A stretch of 64,000 nucleotides of DNA from Chryseobacterium oranimense (GTDB lineage Bacteria; Bacteroidota; Bacteroidia; Flavobacteriales; Weeksellaceae), in contig NZ_CP104203.1 in assembly GCF_025244725.1 (NCBI RefSeq), positions 1,860,001 through 1,924,000 on the forward strand, written 5' to 3'. Below are positions 20,495 to 29,533 of this stretch, one piece after another. The position numbers and the translations under genes are program-made. The notes under the pieces were generated by a model. That model made no database searches, was not told the origin of the DNA, and worked only from the letters and a program-made list of their open reading frames with translations. Numbering within the stretch: the stretch's first letter is position 1; each line of letters opens with the position of its first letter.

Positions 20495-21838
20495 ATGGAT
20501 GATTTTATTGCAGCCCGCGCGCAGATGGCTCTCTCGCTGGGTTTTCATATCATTTTTGCATGCGTGGGAATGGTAATGCCTTTTCTTATGGCTTTCGCCC
20601 ACTGGAAATACCTGAAGACCGGTAATGAAGTATACAAAGGGCTTACAAAAGCCTGGAGCAAGGGAGTTGCCATTCTTTTTGCCACCGGGGCTGTATCCGG
20701 AACCATGCTTTCTTTTGAGCTGGGCCTTCTATGGCCGGGGTTTATGAAACATGCAGGACCGATCTTCGGAATGCCGTTTTCTCTTGAAGGAACTGCATTT
20801 TTCATTGAAGCTATTGCCATTGGATTCTTTTTATATGGCTGGGAAAAATTTAATAAATGGTTCCACTGGTTCTGTGGATTTCTAGTAGGCTTAAGCGGAC
20901 TGGCATCAGGAATCCTTGTGGTTGCAGCCAATGCCTGGATGAATTCGCCTGCAGGTTTTGACTATATCAACGGACAATATATAAATATAGATCCTATTAA
21001 GGCTATGTTCAATGATGCCTGGTTTCCACAGGCCCTTCATATGACGGTTGCAGCATTCTGTGCAACAGGATTTGCAGTAGCCGGGGTTCATGCCTTTTTA
21101 ATTATGAAGGGAAAGAATGTAGAGTTTCATACAAAAGCGTTCAGGATTGCTGCCGGATTTGCTTTAATCGGAGCGTTTGGGGCACCTTTAAGCGGTGATG
21201 TAGCGGCAAAGTCCGTTGCAGAGAGACAACCCATTAAACTAGCCGCAATGGAGGCTCATTTTGAGACAGAAAAGGGTGCTTCATTTGTACTTGGAGGAAT
21301 TCCTGATGAAGAAAAAGGTGAAGTGAAATATGCTGTTAAAATCCCAAAAGTATTAAGTTTTCTGGTGAGTAATGACTTTAATTCCGAGGTTAAAGGTTTA
21401 AAAGATTTCCCGCGTGATGAATGGCCTCCTGTAGCTGTTGTTCATTACGCTTTCCAGATCATGATTTTTTTCGGTGTTGTAATGATCTGTATCGGGGCTG
21501 TGTACCTTTACTCTTTTTTCTTTAAAAAGGAATGGCTGACCAAAAACTGGCTTTTAAAAACATTTTTAATCGCTACACCTTTCGGATATATCGCTCTGGA
21601 AGCGGGATGGACGGTTACCGAAGTGGGAAGACAACCCTGGATCATCTATGGAATCATGAGAACTGCAGATGCCGTAACGCCAATGCCGGGCATACAGTAT
21701 TCTTTCTATTTCTTTACTGCTATTTTCGTATCATTATCATTGATTATTATCTTTCTTCTGAGAAGACAGATCCAGATGGTACCGAAACTTTATGACCCTA
21801 CAGACGCACAGTTTAACGATAAAAACAAAAAATCATGA
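20495..21838 (+). CDS. cydA: cytochrome bd ubiquinol oxidase subunit I
   Basis: This 447-residue inner-membrane subunit binds hemes b558, b595 and d and oxidises quinol while reducing oxygen. The heme ligands are visible as His18, His182 and Met323, and the proton-path acids include Glu99 and Glu105 (SLEGTAFFIEA). The GRQPW motif is present. The quinol loop between the sixth and seventh helices is short, so it belongs to the short-Q-loop subfamily that also contains CioA. It overlaps cydB by 4 bp (ATGA), a translationally coupled pair. No cydX-like ORF was seen after cydB. Confidence 0.93.
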   Translation: MDDFIAARAQMALSLGFHIIFACVGMVMPFLMAFAHWKYLKTGNEVYKGLTKAWSKGVAILFATGAVSGTMLSFELGLLWPGFMKHAGPIFGMPFSLEGTAFFIEAIAIGFFLYGWEKFNKWFHWFCGFLVGLSGLASGILVVAANAWMNSPAGFDYINGQYINIDPIKAMFNDAWFPQALHMTVAAFCATGFAVAGVHAFLIMKGKNVEFHTKAFRIAAGFALIGAFGAPLSGDVAAKSVAERQPIKLAAMEAHFETEKGASFVLGGIPDEEKGEVKYAVKIPKVLSFLVSNDFNSEVKGLKDFPRDEWPPVAVVHYAFQIMIFFGVVMICIGAVYLYSFFFKKEWLTKNWLLKTFLIATPFGYIALEAGWTVTEVGRQPWIIYGIMRTADAVTPMPGIQYSFYFFTAIFVSLSLIIIFLLRRQIQMVPKLYDPTDAQFNDKNKKS

Positions 21839-22839
21839 TTTACGTTGTTATAGGCTTTCTCTGGCTTTCTATCTGTCTTTATATTATTTTGGGCGGTGCT
21901 GATTTCGGAGCCGGAATTGTAGAGCTTTTTACTCATAAAAAGGCCCGTCACAAGACAAAAGAGATCATGTATGAATCCATTGCACCGGTATGGGAAGCCA
22001 ATCATATGTGGCTTATTATTGCCATTGTTATTCTTTTTGTGGGGTTTCCCGACATTTATACAACGATGTCAACTTATCTTCACATTCCTTTGGTTTTGAT
22101 GCTTGTGGGAATTATAGCAAGAGGAACAGCTTTCACCTTCAGACATTACGATGCTGTGAAAGACAATATGCAGATTTTATATACACAGGTATTTTATTAT
22201 GCCAGCCTGTTAACTCCTTTTTTTCTAGGTCTGATCGCAGCGGCAACTGTTTCCCACTCTATCAATCCTGATGCAGTAGGATTCTTAGATTTGTATATTT
22301 TCAGCTGGCTGAATTGGTTTGGGGTTTCGGTAGGGCTTTTTACCGTAGCACTTTGTGCTTATCTGGCATCCATATTTTCTTTAAGAGAAACCCGTGATAA
22401 AGCCGATCTTACACTAATGATCAAAAAATCTAAGCAGACCATGGTTTTTGTAGTGGTGACCGGGATATTGGTATTTTTAACAGCTTACATTTCGGATATT
22501 CCTCTTTTGATGTGGGTATTTTCAAAACCATTGGGAATTATGGCCATATCCTTTGCTACAATTGCTCTTCTTCTTATCCTTCGGGCTATGAATCAAAGAA
22601 AACTGCTTCCGGTACGCGCACTGGCAGGTTTCCAGATGGTGATGATCCTTGTGGCAGCAACTTATCAGCATAATCCGGATATTATTCTGCTTGGAAACGG
22701 GCAACATCTTTCGCTACTGGAGCATATGGCACCTCCGAAAACGATAGCGGCTTTGGGATGGGCTTTGATGCTGGGCTCGCTGTTTATTCTCCCGTTTTTG
22801 TTTTATCTGATGGCTTCGTTCAGCAGGCAGAGAAAGTAA
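21835..22839 (+). CDS. cydB: cytochrome bd ubiquinol oxidase subunit II
   Basis: This 334-residue CydB has about eight or nine membrane segments. The N-terminal helix carries LGGADFGAGIVELF, and WEANHMWLI is the conserved loop typical of subunit II. It forms the heterodimer with CydA. It starts within the cydA stop (overlap 21835-21838) and ends at a hairpin terminator shared with lysS. Confidence 0.93.
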   Translation: MIYVVIGFLWLSICLYIILGGADFGAGIVELFTHKKARHKTKEIMYESIAPVWEANHMWLIIAIVILFVGFPDIYTTMSTYLHIPLVLMLVGIIARGTAFTFRHYDAVKDNMQILYTQVFYYASLLTPFFLGLIAAATVSHSINPDAVGFLDLYIFSWLNWFGVSVGLFTVALCAYLASIFSLRETRDKADLTLMIKKSKQTMVFVVVTGILVFLTAYISDIPLLMWVFSKPLGIMAISFATIALLLILRAMNQRKLLPVRALAGFQMVMILVAATYQHNPDIILLGNGQHLSLLEHMAPPKTIAALGWALMLGSLFILPFLFYLMASFSRQRK

Positions 22840-22848
22840 AGTTCAAAT

Positions 22849-22878
22849 AAAAAAGACTACTTTTTAGTAGTCTTTTTT
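22849..22878. terminator. bidirectional terminator between cydB and lysS
   Basis: AAAAAAGACTAC, the loop TTTTTA and GTAGTCTTTTTT form a perfect 12-bp stem with a T run in both directions. It sits exactly between two convergent genes. Confidence 0.9.
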
Positions 22879-22898
22879 ATTTTATATATCAATAAAAG

Positions 22899-24596
22899 TT
22901 ACGCTAACTTCATCAAAAGATTCTCATCAATCTTCTCTACTTTCACCAAATTATTCTTCGTCAAAGTTTTAGATGCCTTATCCCATTTCTTACCGGATAA
23001 CTGGCTTCTCTCCTTTACTTCTGCCAAAGCCATTGCCTCTTCCTGGGAATTAAGGATTTCAAGGATTACTTTTTCATCTTCACCCAATTCAATCTGTGGA
23101 ACCGCTTTCTCAGGTCTCATCTGAGGGAAGAATAATACTTCCTGGATAGATGCATTGTTCGTTAAGAACATAATCAGTCTGTCCATACCGATTCCTAATC
23201 CGGAAGTTGGTGGCATACCGTATTCCAGTGCTCTTAGGAAATCCTGGTCGATGAACATAGCTTCATCATCACCTCTTTCCGATAAGGCCATTTGAGATTC
23301 GAAACGTTCTCTCTGATCAATTGGATCATTAAGCTCTGAATAAGCGTTTGCGATTTCTTTCCCACAAACCATTAATTCAAAACGCTCCGTTAAGCCTTCT
23401 TTGCTTCTGTGTTTCTTAGTCAAAGGAGACATTTCAATCGGGTAATCTGTAATGAAAGTCGGCTGGATGAAGTTTCCTTCACATTTTTCACCGAAGATTT
23501 CATCAATCAGCTTTCCTTTCCCCATGGTTTCATTCACCTCAATCCCGATGGATTTGGCAAAATCAAACAATTCCTGTTCAGTTTTCCCGGTAATATCGAA
23601 ACCTGTATATTTTTGGATCGCTTCCGTCATGGAAACTCTTGGATAAGGTGCTTTCCAGTTGATGGTATGCTCTCCGAAAGTAGATTCAGCACTGCCGTTT
23701 ACCTGTGTAGCACAGAATTCCAGAAGCTTTTCCGTGAAATCCATCATCCAGTTATAATCTTTGTAAGCTACATAGATCTCCATGGCTGTAAATTCAGGGT
23801 TATGGGTTCTGTCCATTCCTTCATTTCTGAAGTTTTTAGAGAACTCATAAACACCGTCAAAACCACCTACGATCAGCCTTTTCAGATACAATTCGTTGGC
23901 AATTCTTAAGTATAACGGAATATCTAATGCATTATGATGAGTGATGAAAGGTTTTGCTGCTGCTCCACCGGGAATTGACTGCAAAACAGGAGTTTCCACC
24001 TCAAAATATCCGGCATCGTTGAAGAAAGTTCTCATTGCATTGAACATTTTTGTTCTCTTTACAAAGATTTCTTTCACCTGCGGATTAACCGTTAAATCTA
24101 CATAACGCTGTCTGTATCTTAGTTCAGGGTCTGTAAACCCATCGTGCACTACTCCGTTTTCATCAGTTTTAGCCTGAGGAAGCGGGCGTAAAGCTTTGGT
24201 AAGAAGGGTAAAGTTCTTAACCAAAATAGTCATTTCACCTACCTGAGTGGTGAATAAAGTTCCTTCAATACCGATAATATCACCGATATCCAAAAGGTGC
24301 TTGTATACTTCGTTATATAATTCCTTATCTTCACCCGGACAGATCTCATCCCGGTTAAAATAAACCTGGATCTTACCTTTAGAGTCCTGCAATTCAGCAA
24401 AAGAAGCCTTCCCCTGAATTCTGCGGGACATTAATCTACCAGCGATCTTCACCTGTTTATTCTCAGAAAAATCCTGTTTTATAGATTCTGTAGTATCTGT
24501 AATCGTATACTCCTCCGCAGGGAATGCATTAATTCCCATTTCAGTAAGCTTGTTCAGCTTTTCTCTTCTAATGATTTCTTGTTCTGATAATTGCAT
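22899..24596 (-). CDS. lysS: lysyl-tRNA synthetase, class II
   Basis: This 565-residue enzyme charges tRNA-Lys. It has an N-terminal OB-fold anticodon-binding domain (KIAGRLMSRRIQGKASFAEL) and a class II catalytic core. The core includes motif 2 around FRNEGMDRTHNPEF and motif 3 GLGIGMDRLIMFLTN. The family is usually about 500 residues. The extra tail of roughly 60 residues (from GEDEKVILEIL onward) is predicted helical and looks like the small C-terminal domain found in flavobacterial LysS. The start is at 24596. Confidence 0.95.
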   Translation of the reverse strand: MQLSEQEIIRREKLNKLTEMGINAFPAEEYTITDTTESIKQDFSENKQVKIAGRLMSRRIQGKASFAELQDSKGKIQVYFNRDEICPGEDKELYNEVYKHLLDIGDIIGIEGTLFTTQVGEMTILVKNFTLLTKALRPLPQAKTDENGVVHDGFTDPELRYRQRYVDLTVNPQVKEIFVKRTKMFNAMRTFFNDAGYFEVETPVLQSIPGGAAAKPFITHHNALDIPLYLRIANELYLKRLIVGGFDGVYEFSKNFRNEGMDRTHNPEFTAMEIYVAYKDYNWMMDFTEKLLEFCATQVNGSAESTFGEHTINWKAPYPRVSMTEAIQKYTGFDITGKTEQELFDFAKSIGIEVNETMGKGKLIDEIFGEKCEGNFIQPTFITDYPIEMSPLTKKHRSKEGLTERFELMVCGKEIANAYSELNDPIDQRERFESQMALSERGDDEAMFIDQDFLRALEYGMPPTSGLGIGMDRLIMFLTNNASIQEVLFFPQMRPEKAVPQIELGEDEKVILEILNSQEEAMALAEVKERSQLSGKKWDKASKTLTKNNLVKVEKIDENLLMKLA

Positions 24597-24654
24597 TTCT
24601 TATTTTTCTAAAAGCGTACAAATTTAGGCATTTTTGGTGAGTTGTCAATGATGA

Positions 24655-24772
24655 TTTTTTTAATTGTGAATGGTCAATGGTGAATCTGCTTCGCAGTGAA
24701 TTTTCTTGCGCAGATTTAAATTGACTATTGACTTGCGCAGCAAAATTGACAATTGACAATTAACCGTTGACA
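24655..24772. repeat. short repeated tract between rlmF and lysS
   Basis: The intergenic DNA contains repeated units such as AATTGACAATTGACAATT, with partial reverse-complement copies (GTCAATGG, TTGACTATTGAC), and two TGCGCAG units. It looks like a decayed palindromic intergenic element. No ORF and no clear terminator were found. Confidence 0.45.
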
Positions 24773-24773
24773 T

Positions 24774-25700
24774 TTAAAACCAACCTCTTCTCTCCTTTTG
24801 AGGAATAAATGTCCATGCCAGTATCCTGCTGATTTTCTGCCCCTGCGCCATATCAATAGTTTTGATATCTAAGGCTTTGACTTTCTTTAAAAGTGTAGTT
24901 AATTTATGAAGATTATCTTTTTTAGATACGAGACATGTAAACCAAAGCACTTGTGAAGAATATTGACTGCTTTCTTCAATCATTTTTGAAATAAAAGCTA
25001 TTTCACCGCCTTCACACCATAATTCTGACTGCTGCCCACCAAAATTCAGCAAAGGCTTTTTAGATTTTGATTGAATAACATTTTTTGTTTTCCTAAGATT
25101 TCCTTTCAATGCAGATTCTTCAGAATCGTGAAACGGAGGATTACACATAGAAAACGTAAAACGGTCTCCTACTTTAATTATATTTTTGAAAATATGATGA
25201 GAATCAGGCTGTTGCTTTAAATGAATAACAGATGATAAATCCGGATTCTGATCTAAAATATGCTGTGCATTTTCCAGAGAATCCAGGTTAATATCGGTTC
25301 CCAGCATTTTCCATCCGTAAGATCTATGGGCTAATAGTGGATACACAAGATTTGCTCCGGTTCCGATATCCAGCCCCGATACAGAAATTCCCGTCGGGAT
25401 TTCAGATTTTTCTTCGGCTAACAGATCGGCAATATAATGGATATAATCTGCACGGCCGGGAATGGGAGGACACAGATTGGTCTCAGGAATATCCCAGTCC
25501 TTAATATGGTAAAAATGTAAAAGTAATGCCCGGTTAAGAAGTTTAACCGCTTTGGGAAGACTAAAATTAATGGTCTTTGTTTCGTAAGCATTAACAAAAA
25601 CATAGTGCTTCAGTTCCGGCACACAAGAAATAAGCTGATCAAAATCATAGGGATTGCGATGCAGATTTCTTGTGTGCAGACTGGATTTTTCAGTAGACAT
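24774..25700 (-). CDS. rlmF: 23S rRNA (adenine(1618)-N6)-methyltransferase
   Basis: This is a 308-residue SAM-dependent N6-adenine methyltransferase of the RlmF/YbiN family. It has the N-terminal LHxRNxHxxxYDF segment, the SAM motif DIGTGAN (residues 111-117) and the catalytic NPPF motif (187-190) within MCNPPFHDS. It modifies A1618 of 23S rRNA in the cytoplasm in E. coli. The length matches the family. It lies 3 bp downstream of the cytochrome c gene on the same strand. Confidence 0.92.
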   Translation of the reverse strand: MSTEKSSLHTRNLHRNPYDFDQLISCVPELKHYVFVNAYETKTINFSLPKAVKLLNRALLLHFYHIKDWDIPETNLCPPIPGRADYIHYIADLLAEEKSEIPTGISVSGLDIGTGANLVYPLLAHRSYGWKMLGTDINLDSLENAQHILDQNPDLSSVIHLKQQPDSHHIFKNIIKVGDRFTFSMCNPPFHDSEESALKGNLRKTKNVIQSKSKKPLLNFGGQQSELWCEGGEIAFISKMIEESSQYSSQVLWFTCLVSKKDNLHKLTTLLKKVKALDIKTIDMAQGQKISRILAWTFIPQKERRGWF

Positions 25701-25703
25701 TAT

Positions 25704-26078
25704 TTATTTTTTCTGACTCAGAATATATTCTACCATTTTTTTGGCATCTTCTTTAGATACCTGTGGATGGGCAGCCATCGGAACGCCTCCCCAAACTCCG
25801 CTTCCGCCTTCTATGATTTTGGAAGCCAGCAGCTCAATATCTTTTTCAGAATATTTTTCTGCGATCTCCTTATAAGAAGGTCCTATCATTCTCTCGTTCA
25901 CGGCATGGCATCCTGAACAGTCCAAAGTTTCGATGATCTGGTCACCTGAAAGATTAGCCTTTGCCGGTTCCGAAACAGCGGATGTTTCGGAAGGCATACT
26001 TGGTACCTCCGTGTTTTCTTTTTTAGAACAGGAAAGGATCAGAAATCCTATAGTTCCTGCCAAAAGGAATTTTTTCAT
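25704..26078 (-). CDS. c-type cytochrome lipoprotein
   Basis: This 124-residue protein has a lipoprotein signal peptide with lipobox cysteine 17 (LILSC). A linker rich in Ser, Pro and Glu follows, then a class I cytochrome c domain with a single CSGCH heme site (54-58). A likely axial methionine sits in GGVPMAAH (Met101). It resembles cytochrome c551/c552 electron carriers and should sit in the periplasm attached to a membrane. It overlaps the preceding small lipoprotein gene at base 26078 and precedes rlmF. Confidence 0.88.
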   Translation of the reverse strand: MKKFLLAGTIGFLILSCSKKENTEVPSMPSETSAVSEPAKANLSGDQIIETLDCSGCHAVNERMIGPSYKEIAEKYSEKDIELLASKIIEGGSGVWGGVPMAAHPQVSKEDAKKMVEYILSQKK

Positions 26079-26302
26079 TATTTTTTTGCTGCAGTAGAAT
26101 CTGTTTTAGCAGCCTCAGGAGTAGCTGGTGCAGGAGTTGTTGCAGCAGCCGGAGCAGCTGTCTTAGCTGTAGAATCTACTACTGTTGGAGCATCTGGTTC
26201 CGGCAGCATTGTGTTGCTGTCCTGTAAATCATGATCCGGTTTCTTAGAGCAGTTTACTACGAACAAACTCCCAATGAATGCAATTGCTAATACTTTTTTC
26301 AT
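26078..26302 (-). CDS. small Ala/Pro/Thr-rich lipoprotein
   Basis: This is a roughly 74-residue lipoprotein. The signal peptide ends VVNC, followed by SKK. The mature part is low-complexity, rich in Ala, Pro and Thr, and ends with Ala-Lys-Lys. No fold was recognised. It ends at the first base of the cytochrome gene, so the two are very likely co-expressed. The start at 26302 gives the signal peptide. An upstream frame from 26356 would add an unlikely 18-residue extension. Confidence 0.6.
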   Translation of the reverse strand: MKKVLAIAFIGSLFVVNCSKKPDHDLQDSNTMLPEPDAPTVVDSTAKTAAPAAATTPAPATPEAAKTDSTAAKK

Positions 26303-26441
26303 TATTTTTTCTATAAAATTTAGACAAAAATATAAAAAATAAGCTTTTAAACTCATGACTTATATCCACATTACTAATATTTTTCAATAAAATTAATGAT
26401 TAGATAATGATTATGTGCGCCGATAATTTTAAATTTAAGCT

Positions 26442-27086
26442 ATGATTTTTATATCCAAAATTCTGTTTTTCACCAGTCATCATGGTTTTTACACCGTGAT
26501 CATACTTTTAGTATTCTTTGGTTTACTTTCTTATGTTACTAAAAAAGCCTGGTTTCTGATCCCTATCATTCCTCTGGCTATTCTGAATGGTGTTGCCGGA
26601 CAATATCTGAATGCATGGTTTTTAAATAAATATGGGGTAGAAAGTACAGCCATTATCACCTCCGACGTAGAAACCAACTCTACATTGAACGACATGTACA
26701 TTCATGATTATGAAGCTATTGTAAAAAAACAGGACGGAAAATATGTGTCTACTTACTTTTCAACAACAAGTGCCACTATTTATCCGATTGAAAATGCCAT
26801 CAGGATCCCAAGGACCGAACAGCATTTCCCGGTAAAATACATTCCGGGATATGAAAAAAACATAGTAATTATGTATTATCAGTCTGAAGAGGGAAACGCT
26901 CTGCTAGAATATGAAAAGATGGCTCCCGTAAATTCCGCAAAGATCAAATATGAAGCGGACAGAACGAATAAAGAGTTTATTGAAGAATATATTTCAGCTT
27001 TAGAGGATTATGTAAGCTCCTATAACAACGACGAATACAAAGCAAAAATTGAAGAATTAAAAAAGGAATTAAAGCAACTTAAATAA
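26442..27086 (+). CDS. membrane protein of unknown function with C-terminal coiled coil
   Basis: This 214-residue protein has two hydrophobic segments (about 16-32 and 36-55). A beta-rich soluble part follows (TAIITSDVETNSTL to IVIMYYQSEEG). The last 30 residues are charged and helical (KAKIEELKKELKQLK), consistent with a coiled coil. The order of two helices and a small beta domain recalls DUF3592-type proteins, but I do not assign it. It stands alone upstream of the trp leader. Confidence 0.55.
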   Translation: MIFISKILFFTSHHGFYTVIILLVFFGLLSYVTKKAWFLIPIIPLAILNGVAGQYLNAWFLNKYGVESTAIITSDVETNSTLNDMYIHDYEAIVKKQDGKYVSTYFSTTSATIYPIENAIRIPRTEQHFPVKYIPGYEKNIVIMYYQSEEGNALLEYEKMAPVNSAKIKYEADRTNKEFIEEYISALEDYVSSYNNDEYKAKIEELKKELKQLK

Positions 27087-27125
27087 AAAATCTCCATATT
27101 AAGTTTTTTTATTTTTGGACGTTTT

Positions 27126-27157
27126 TTGTTTTTTTATTAAAAAAATTTCTACATTTG
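27126..27157 (+). promoter_or_regulatory. trp operon promoter
   Basis: TTG at 27126-27128, a 21-bp spacer and TACATTTG at 27150-27157 match the Bacteroidota consensus TTG-N(17-23)-TAnnTTTG. Only 4 bp separate the -7 box from the first leader-peptide ATG, so the transcript may begin at or next to that codon. Confidence 0.75.
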
Positions 27158-27161
27158 TACC

Positions 27162-27239
27162 ATGTTTAATATGAGCAACAATAATTGGTGGTGGCTTTCA
27201 AACTCTTCGTCGGGTCTGAAGGTATTGTCATGTTGCTAA
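27162..27239 (+). CDS. trpL: trp leader peptide with three consecutive Trp codons
   Basis: This 25-codon ORF has three tandem TGG codons at 27186-27194 (local sequence NNNWWWLSN) and ends at TAA 27237-27239. It sits between the trp promoter and a T-tailed hairpin 31 bp downstream, the arrangement of a classical attenuator. When charged tRNA-Trp is scarce, a ribosome stalled at the Trp codons should disfavour the terminator and let trpE be transcribed. A second in-frame ATG at 27171 is an alternative start if the first is too close to the transcript end. Confidence 0.85.
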   Translation: MFNMSNNNWWWLSNSSSGLKVLSCC

Positions 27240-27270
27240 GGATAGCAGGTAATTAAAACAAACAATATAT

Positions 27271-27305
27271 AGGCTTTGACGGATTCCGTTGAAGCCTTTT
27301 TTATT
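27271..27305 (+). terminator. trp attenuator hairpin
   Basis: AGGCTT-ACGG pairs with CCGT-AAGCCT, followed by TTTTTTATTT, giving a standard intrinsic terminator 28 bp before the trpE start. A partial competing pairing is visible: TTGTCA at 27225-27230 can pair with TGACGG in the left arm using two G-U pairs. The full antiterminator was not resolved by eye. Confidence 0.8.
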
Positions 27306-27332
27306 TCATTAAAACAAAAAAATACAAGTCAG

Positions 27333-28757
27333 ATGACCACTCAAAGAATAAAAATAAAGACCGGTTCTAAAAAAACATTGGGAGACCTTTATACTCCAAT
27401 GAACATCTATCTTCAGATCAGGGACAGATTCCGGGATACCATCCTTCTGGAAAGTTCAGATTCTAAGAACATTGATAATAACTTCTCATTCATCGCAGTG
27501 AACGCCGTGGCAGGAATTGAAGTGAAAAACCTTACCGAATTTGAAATCAAGCTGCCGGGTTCAGATCCCGTAAAGCAATTGATAGGTGAACGGAATATCA
27601 CGGATATTTTTGAGGAATTTCAAAGTATTTTTGAATGTGAAACCACGCATGACCCTATTGAACAGACAGCGCAGAGCCTTTTCGGATATACAAGCTTTGA
27701 AGCCGTACAGTTTTTTGAAGACATCAGCTTAAAGCCACAGAGTACGGAAGTAGAAATTCCTATCCTCCGCTACAGATTATACCAATACGTTATTGCTATC
27801 AATCATTACAATGACGAAATGCATATTATCGAAAACCAAATCCCGGGGTTAAAATCTGAACTTTATCTGCTGGAGAACCTGATCAGAAACCAGAATACTC
27901 CGGTATACCCTTTCGAAAAAATTGACAGCGAAACCTCTAATCTTACCGATGAAGAATATATCGAGCTGGTAAAAATAGCCCAGAAACATTGTATGAGAGG
28001 TGATGTTTTTCAGCTGGTACTGAGCAGAAGATTTGAACAGAAATTCAAAGGAGACGAATTTAATGTATACCGTGCCCTTAGGAATATCAATCCTTCACCA
28101 TACCTTTTCTTTTTCGACTATGGAAATTATAAATTATTCGGTTCAAGTCCCGAAAGCCAGTTGATCATCAAGGATCATAAAGCTATTATTCACCCTATTG
28201 CAGGGACTTTCAAAAGAACCGGACACCTTGAAACCGATCTCCAGTCTATTGAAGCTTTAAAAAATGATCCGAAAGAAAACGCAGAGCATACGATGCTGGT
28301 CGATCTGGCCAGAAATGATCTCGGCAAGCTCGGTAAGAATGTGACGGTAACAAAACTGAAAGAAATCCAGCTTTTTTCACATGTGATCCATATGGTAAGC
28401 GAAGTTACTGCCGATCTTCCTGAAAATATCAATCCTCTTGATATGGTTTCTGCCACTTTTCCTCAGGGAACTTTAAGTGGCGCTCCAAAACATAAGGCCC
28501 TTCAGCTGATCGATCAGTATGAAAAAGATTCCCGCGGTTACTACGGCGGATGTATCGGTATGATCGGGTTAAACGGAACCTGCAACCAGGCCATTATGAT
28601 CCGTACTTTTTTAAGCAGGAACAATACCCTTTATTACCAGGCCGGAGCCGGATTGGTAGCAAAATCTGTCCCTGAGAACGAACTGCAGGAAGTGAATAAT
28701 AAATTGAATGCCTTGAAAAAAGCAGTAGATAAAGCAGGGAAAATCGTGATGAATTAA
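27333..28757 (+). CDS. trpE: anthranilate synthase component I
   Basis: This is a roughly 474-residue chorismate-utilising enzyme that makes anthranilate from chorismate with TrpG supplying ammonia. The N-terminal LLES segment, part of the tryptophan feedback site in the family, is present. So are the catalytic-domain motifs FGSSPESQLI, HPIAGTFKRTG and DLARNDLGK, and the late FPQGTLSGAPKHKA and YYGGCIG segments. The ATG at 27333 was chosen. A longer frame from 27276 would run back through the attenuator. It is the first structural gene of the operon. Confidence 0.95.
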   Translation: MTTQRIKIKTGSKKTLGDLYTPMNIYLQIRDRFRDTILLESSDSKNIDNNFSFIAVNAVAGIEVKNLTEFEIKLPGSDPVKQLIGERNITDIFEEFQSIFECETTHDPIEQTAQSLFGYTSFEAVQFFEDISLKPQSTEVEIPILRYRLYQYVIAINHYNDEMHIIENQIPGLKSELYLLENLIRNQNTPVYPFEKIDSETSNLTDEEYIELVKIAQKHCMRGDVFQLVLSRRFEQKFKGDEFNVYRALRNINPSPYLFFFDYGNYKLFGSSPESQLIIKDHKAIIHPIAGTFKRTGHLETDLQSIEALKNDPKENAEHTMLVDLARNDLGKLGKNVTVTKLKEIQLFSHVIHMVSEVTADLPENINPLDMVSATFPQGTLSGAPKHKALQLIDQYEKDSRGYYGGCIGMIGLNGTCNQAIMIRTFLSRNNTLYYQAGAGLVAKSVPENELQEVNNKLNALKKAVDKAGKIVMN

Positions 28758-28772
28758 AGATATGGAATGCGG

Positions 28773-28867
28773 GTTTCGGGATTTGATTCGGAGTTGACGG
28801 GCAACAGGCAACGGGCAAATAAAAAATTTTCACCCAAACCCGAATCGCGGAACACGAATCCCGAAAC
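28773..28867. repeat. palindromic element between trpE and trpG
   Basis: GTTTCGGGATT (28773-28783) and AATCCCGAAAC (28857-28867) are exact reverse complements. A second inner pair, GATTCGG and CCGAATC, lies inside them. The element fills most of the 147-bp trpE-trpG gap, which is unusually wide for this operon. No T run follows directly, so it need not stop transcription. Confidence 0.75.
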
Positions 28868-28904
28868 TAGTAACCACCAATAAAAACAATTAAAAAGACA
28901 AAAA

Positions 28905-29501
28905 ATGAACAATAATATAACTAACGAGCAACCTAAAGTTCTGGTTTTTGATAACTACGACAGTTTTACTTATAACCTGGTTCAGATCATTGAAAGAATT
29001 CTGGATCAGAAAGTAGATGTCGTAAGAAATGATCAGATCACTTTGGAAGAGATCGGAAAATATGACAAAATCATCCTTTCACCCGGTCCCGGAATTCCGG
29101 AAGAGGCAGGAATTTTACTGGATCTGATCAGGGAATATGCACCTACTAAAAGTATTTTAGGCGTTTGTCTCGGACAGCAGGCCATTGCAGAAGCTTTTGG
29201 AGGAAACCTGATCAATCTTTCAGAAATTTTCCATGGAGTGGCAACCTCAGCTGAACTGGTGAAAGAAAATACTAAAATTTTCAGAAATCTGGCTTCAGGA
29301 ATAGAAGTCGGAAGATACCACAGTTGGGCTGTGAACCCGGAAGGGTTTCCGGAAGAACTGGAAATTACAGCTGTAGATAAGGACGGAATGATCATGGCAC
29401 TGCAGCATAAAACCTATGATGTGCATGGCGTACAGTTCCATCCTGAAAGCATTTTAACTCCTGACGGAGAAGTAATAATCAAAAACTTCCTTTTAGATTG
29501 A
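28905..29501 (+). CDS. trpG: anthranilate synthase component II (glutamine amidotransferase)
   Basis: This 198-residue class I glutamine amidotransferase has the catalytic Cys88 in GVCLGQQ and the partner His in QFHPES near the C-terminus. The N-terminal VFDNYDSFTYNLVQ motif is typical of TrpG/PabA. It hydrolyses glutamine and passes ammonia to TrpE. Because it sits in the trp operon, trpG is preferred over pabA, although a dual role is possible. Its stop lies at 29499-29501, before trpD. Confidence 0.94.
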   Translation: MNNNITNEQPKVLVFDNYDSFTYNLVQIIERILDQKVDVVRNDQITLEEIGKYDKIILSPGPGIPEEAGILLDLIREYAPTKSILGVCLGQQAIAEAFGGNLINLSEIFHGVATSAELVKENTKIFRNLASGIEVGRYHSWAVNPEGFPEELEITAVDKDGMIMALQHKTYDVHGVQFHPESILTPDGEVIIKNFLLD

Positions 29502-29533
29502 AAACTACAGAAACACCTATAAAAATGCCTCAG

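Noticed and set aside
23409..23909. 166-codon ORF on the plus strand
   Set aside because: It is wholly antisense to lysS, has no recognisable product, and the opposite frame is an intact conserved gene.
27225..27282. Complete antiterminator fold for the trp leader
   Set aside because: Only a six-base pairing with two G-U pairs was found by eye; a folding program is needed.
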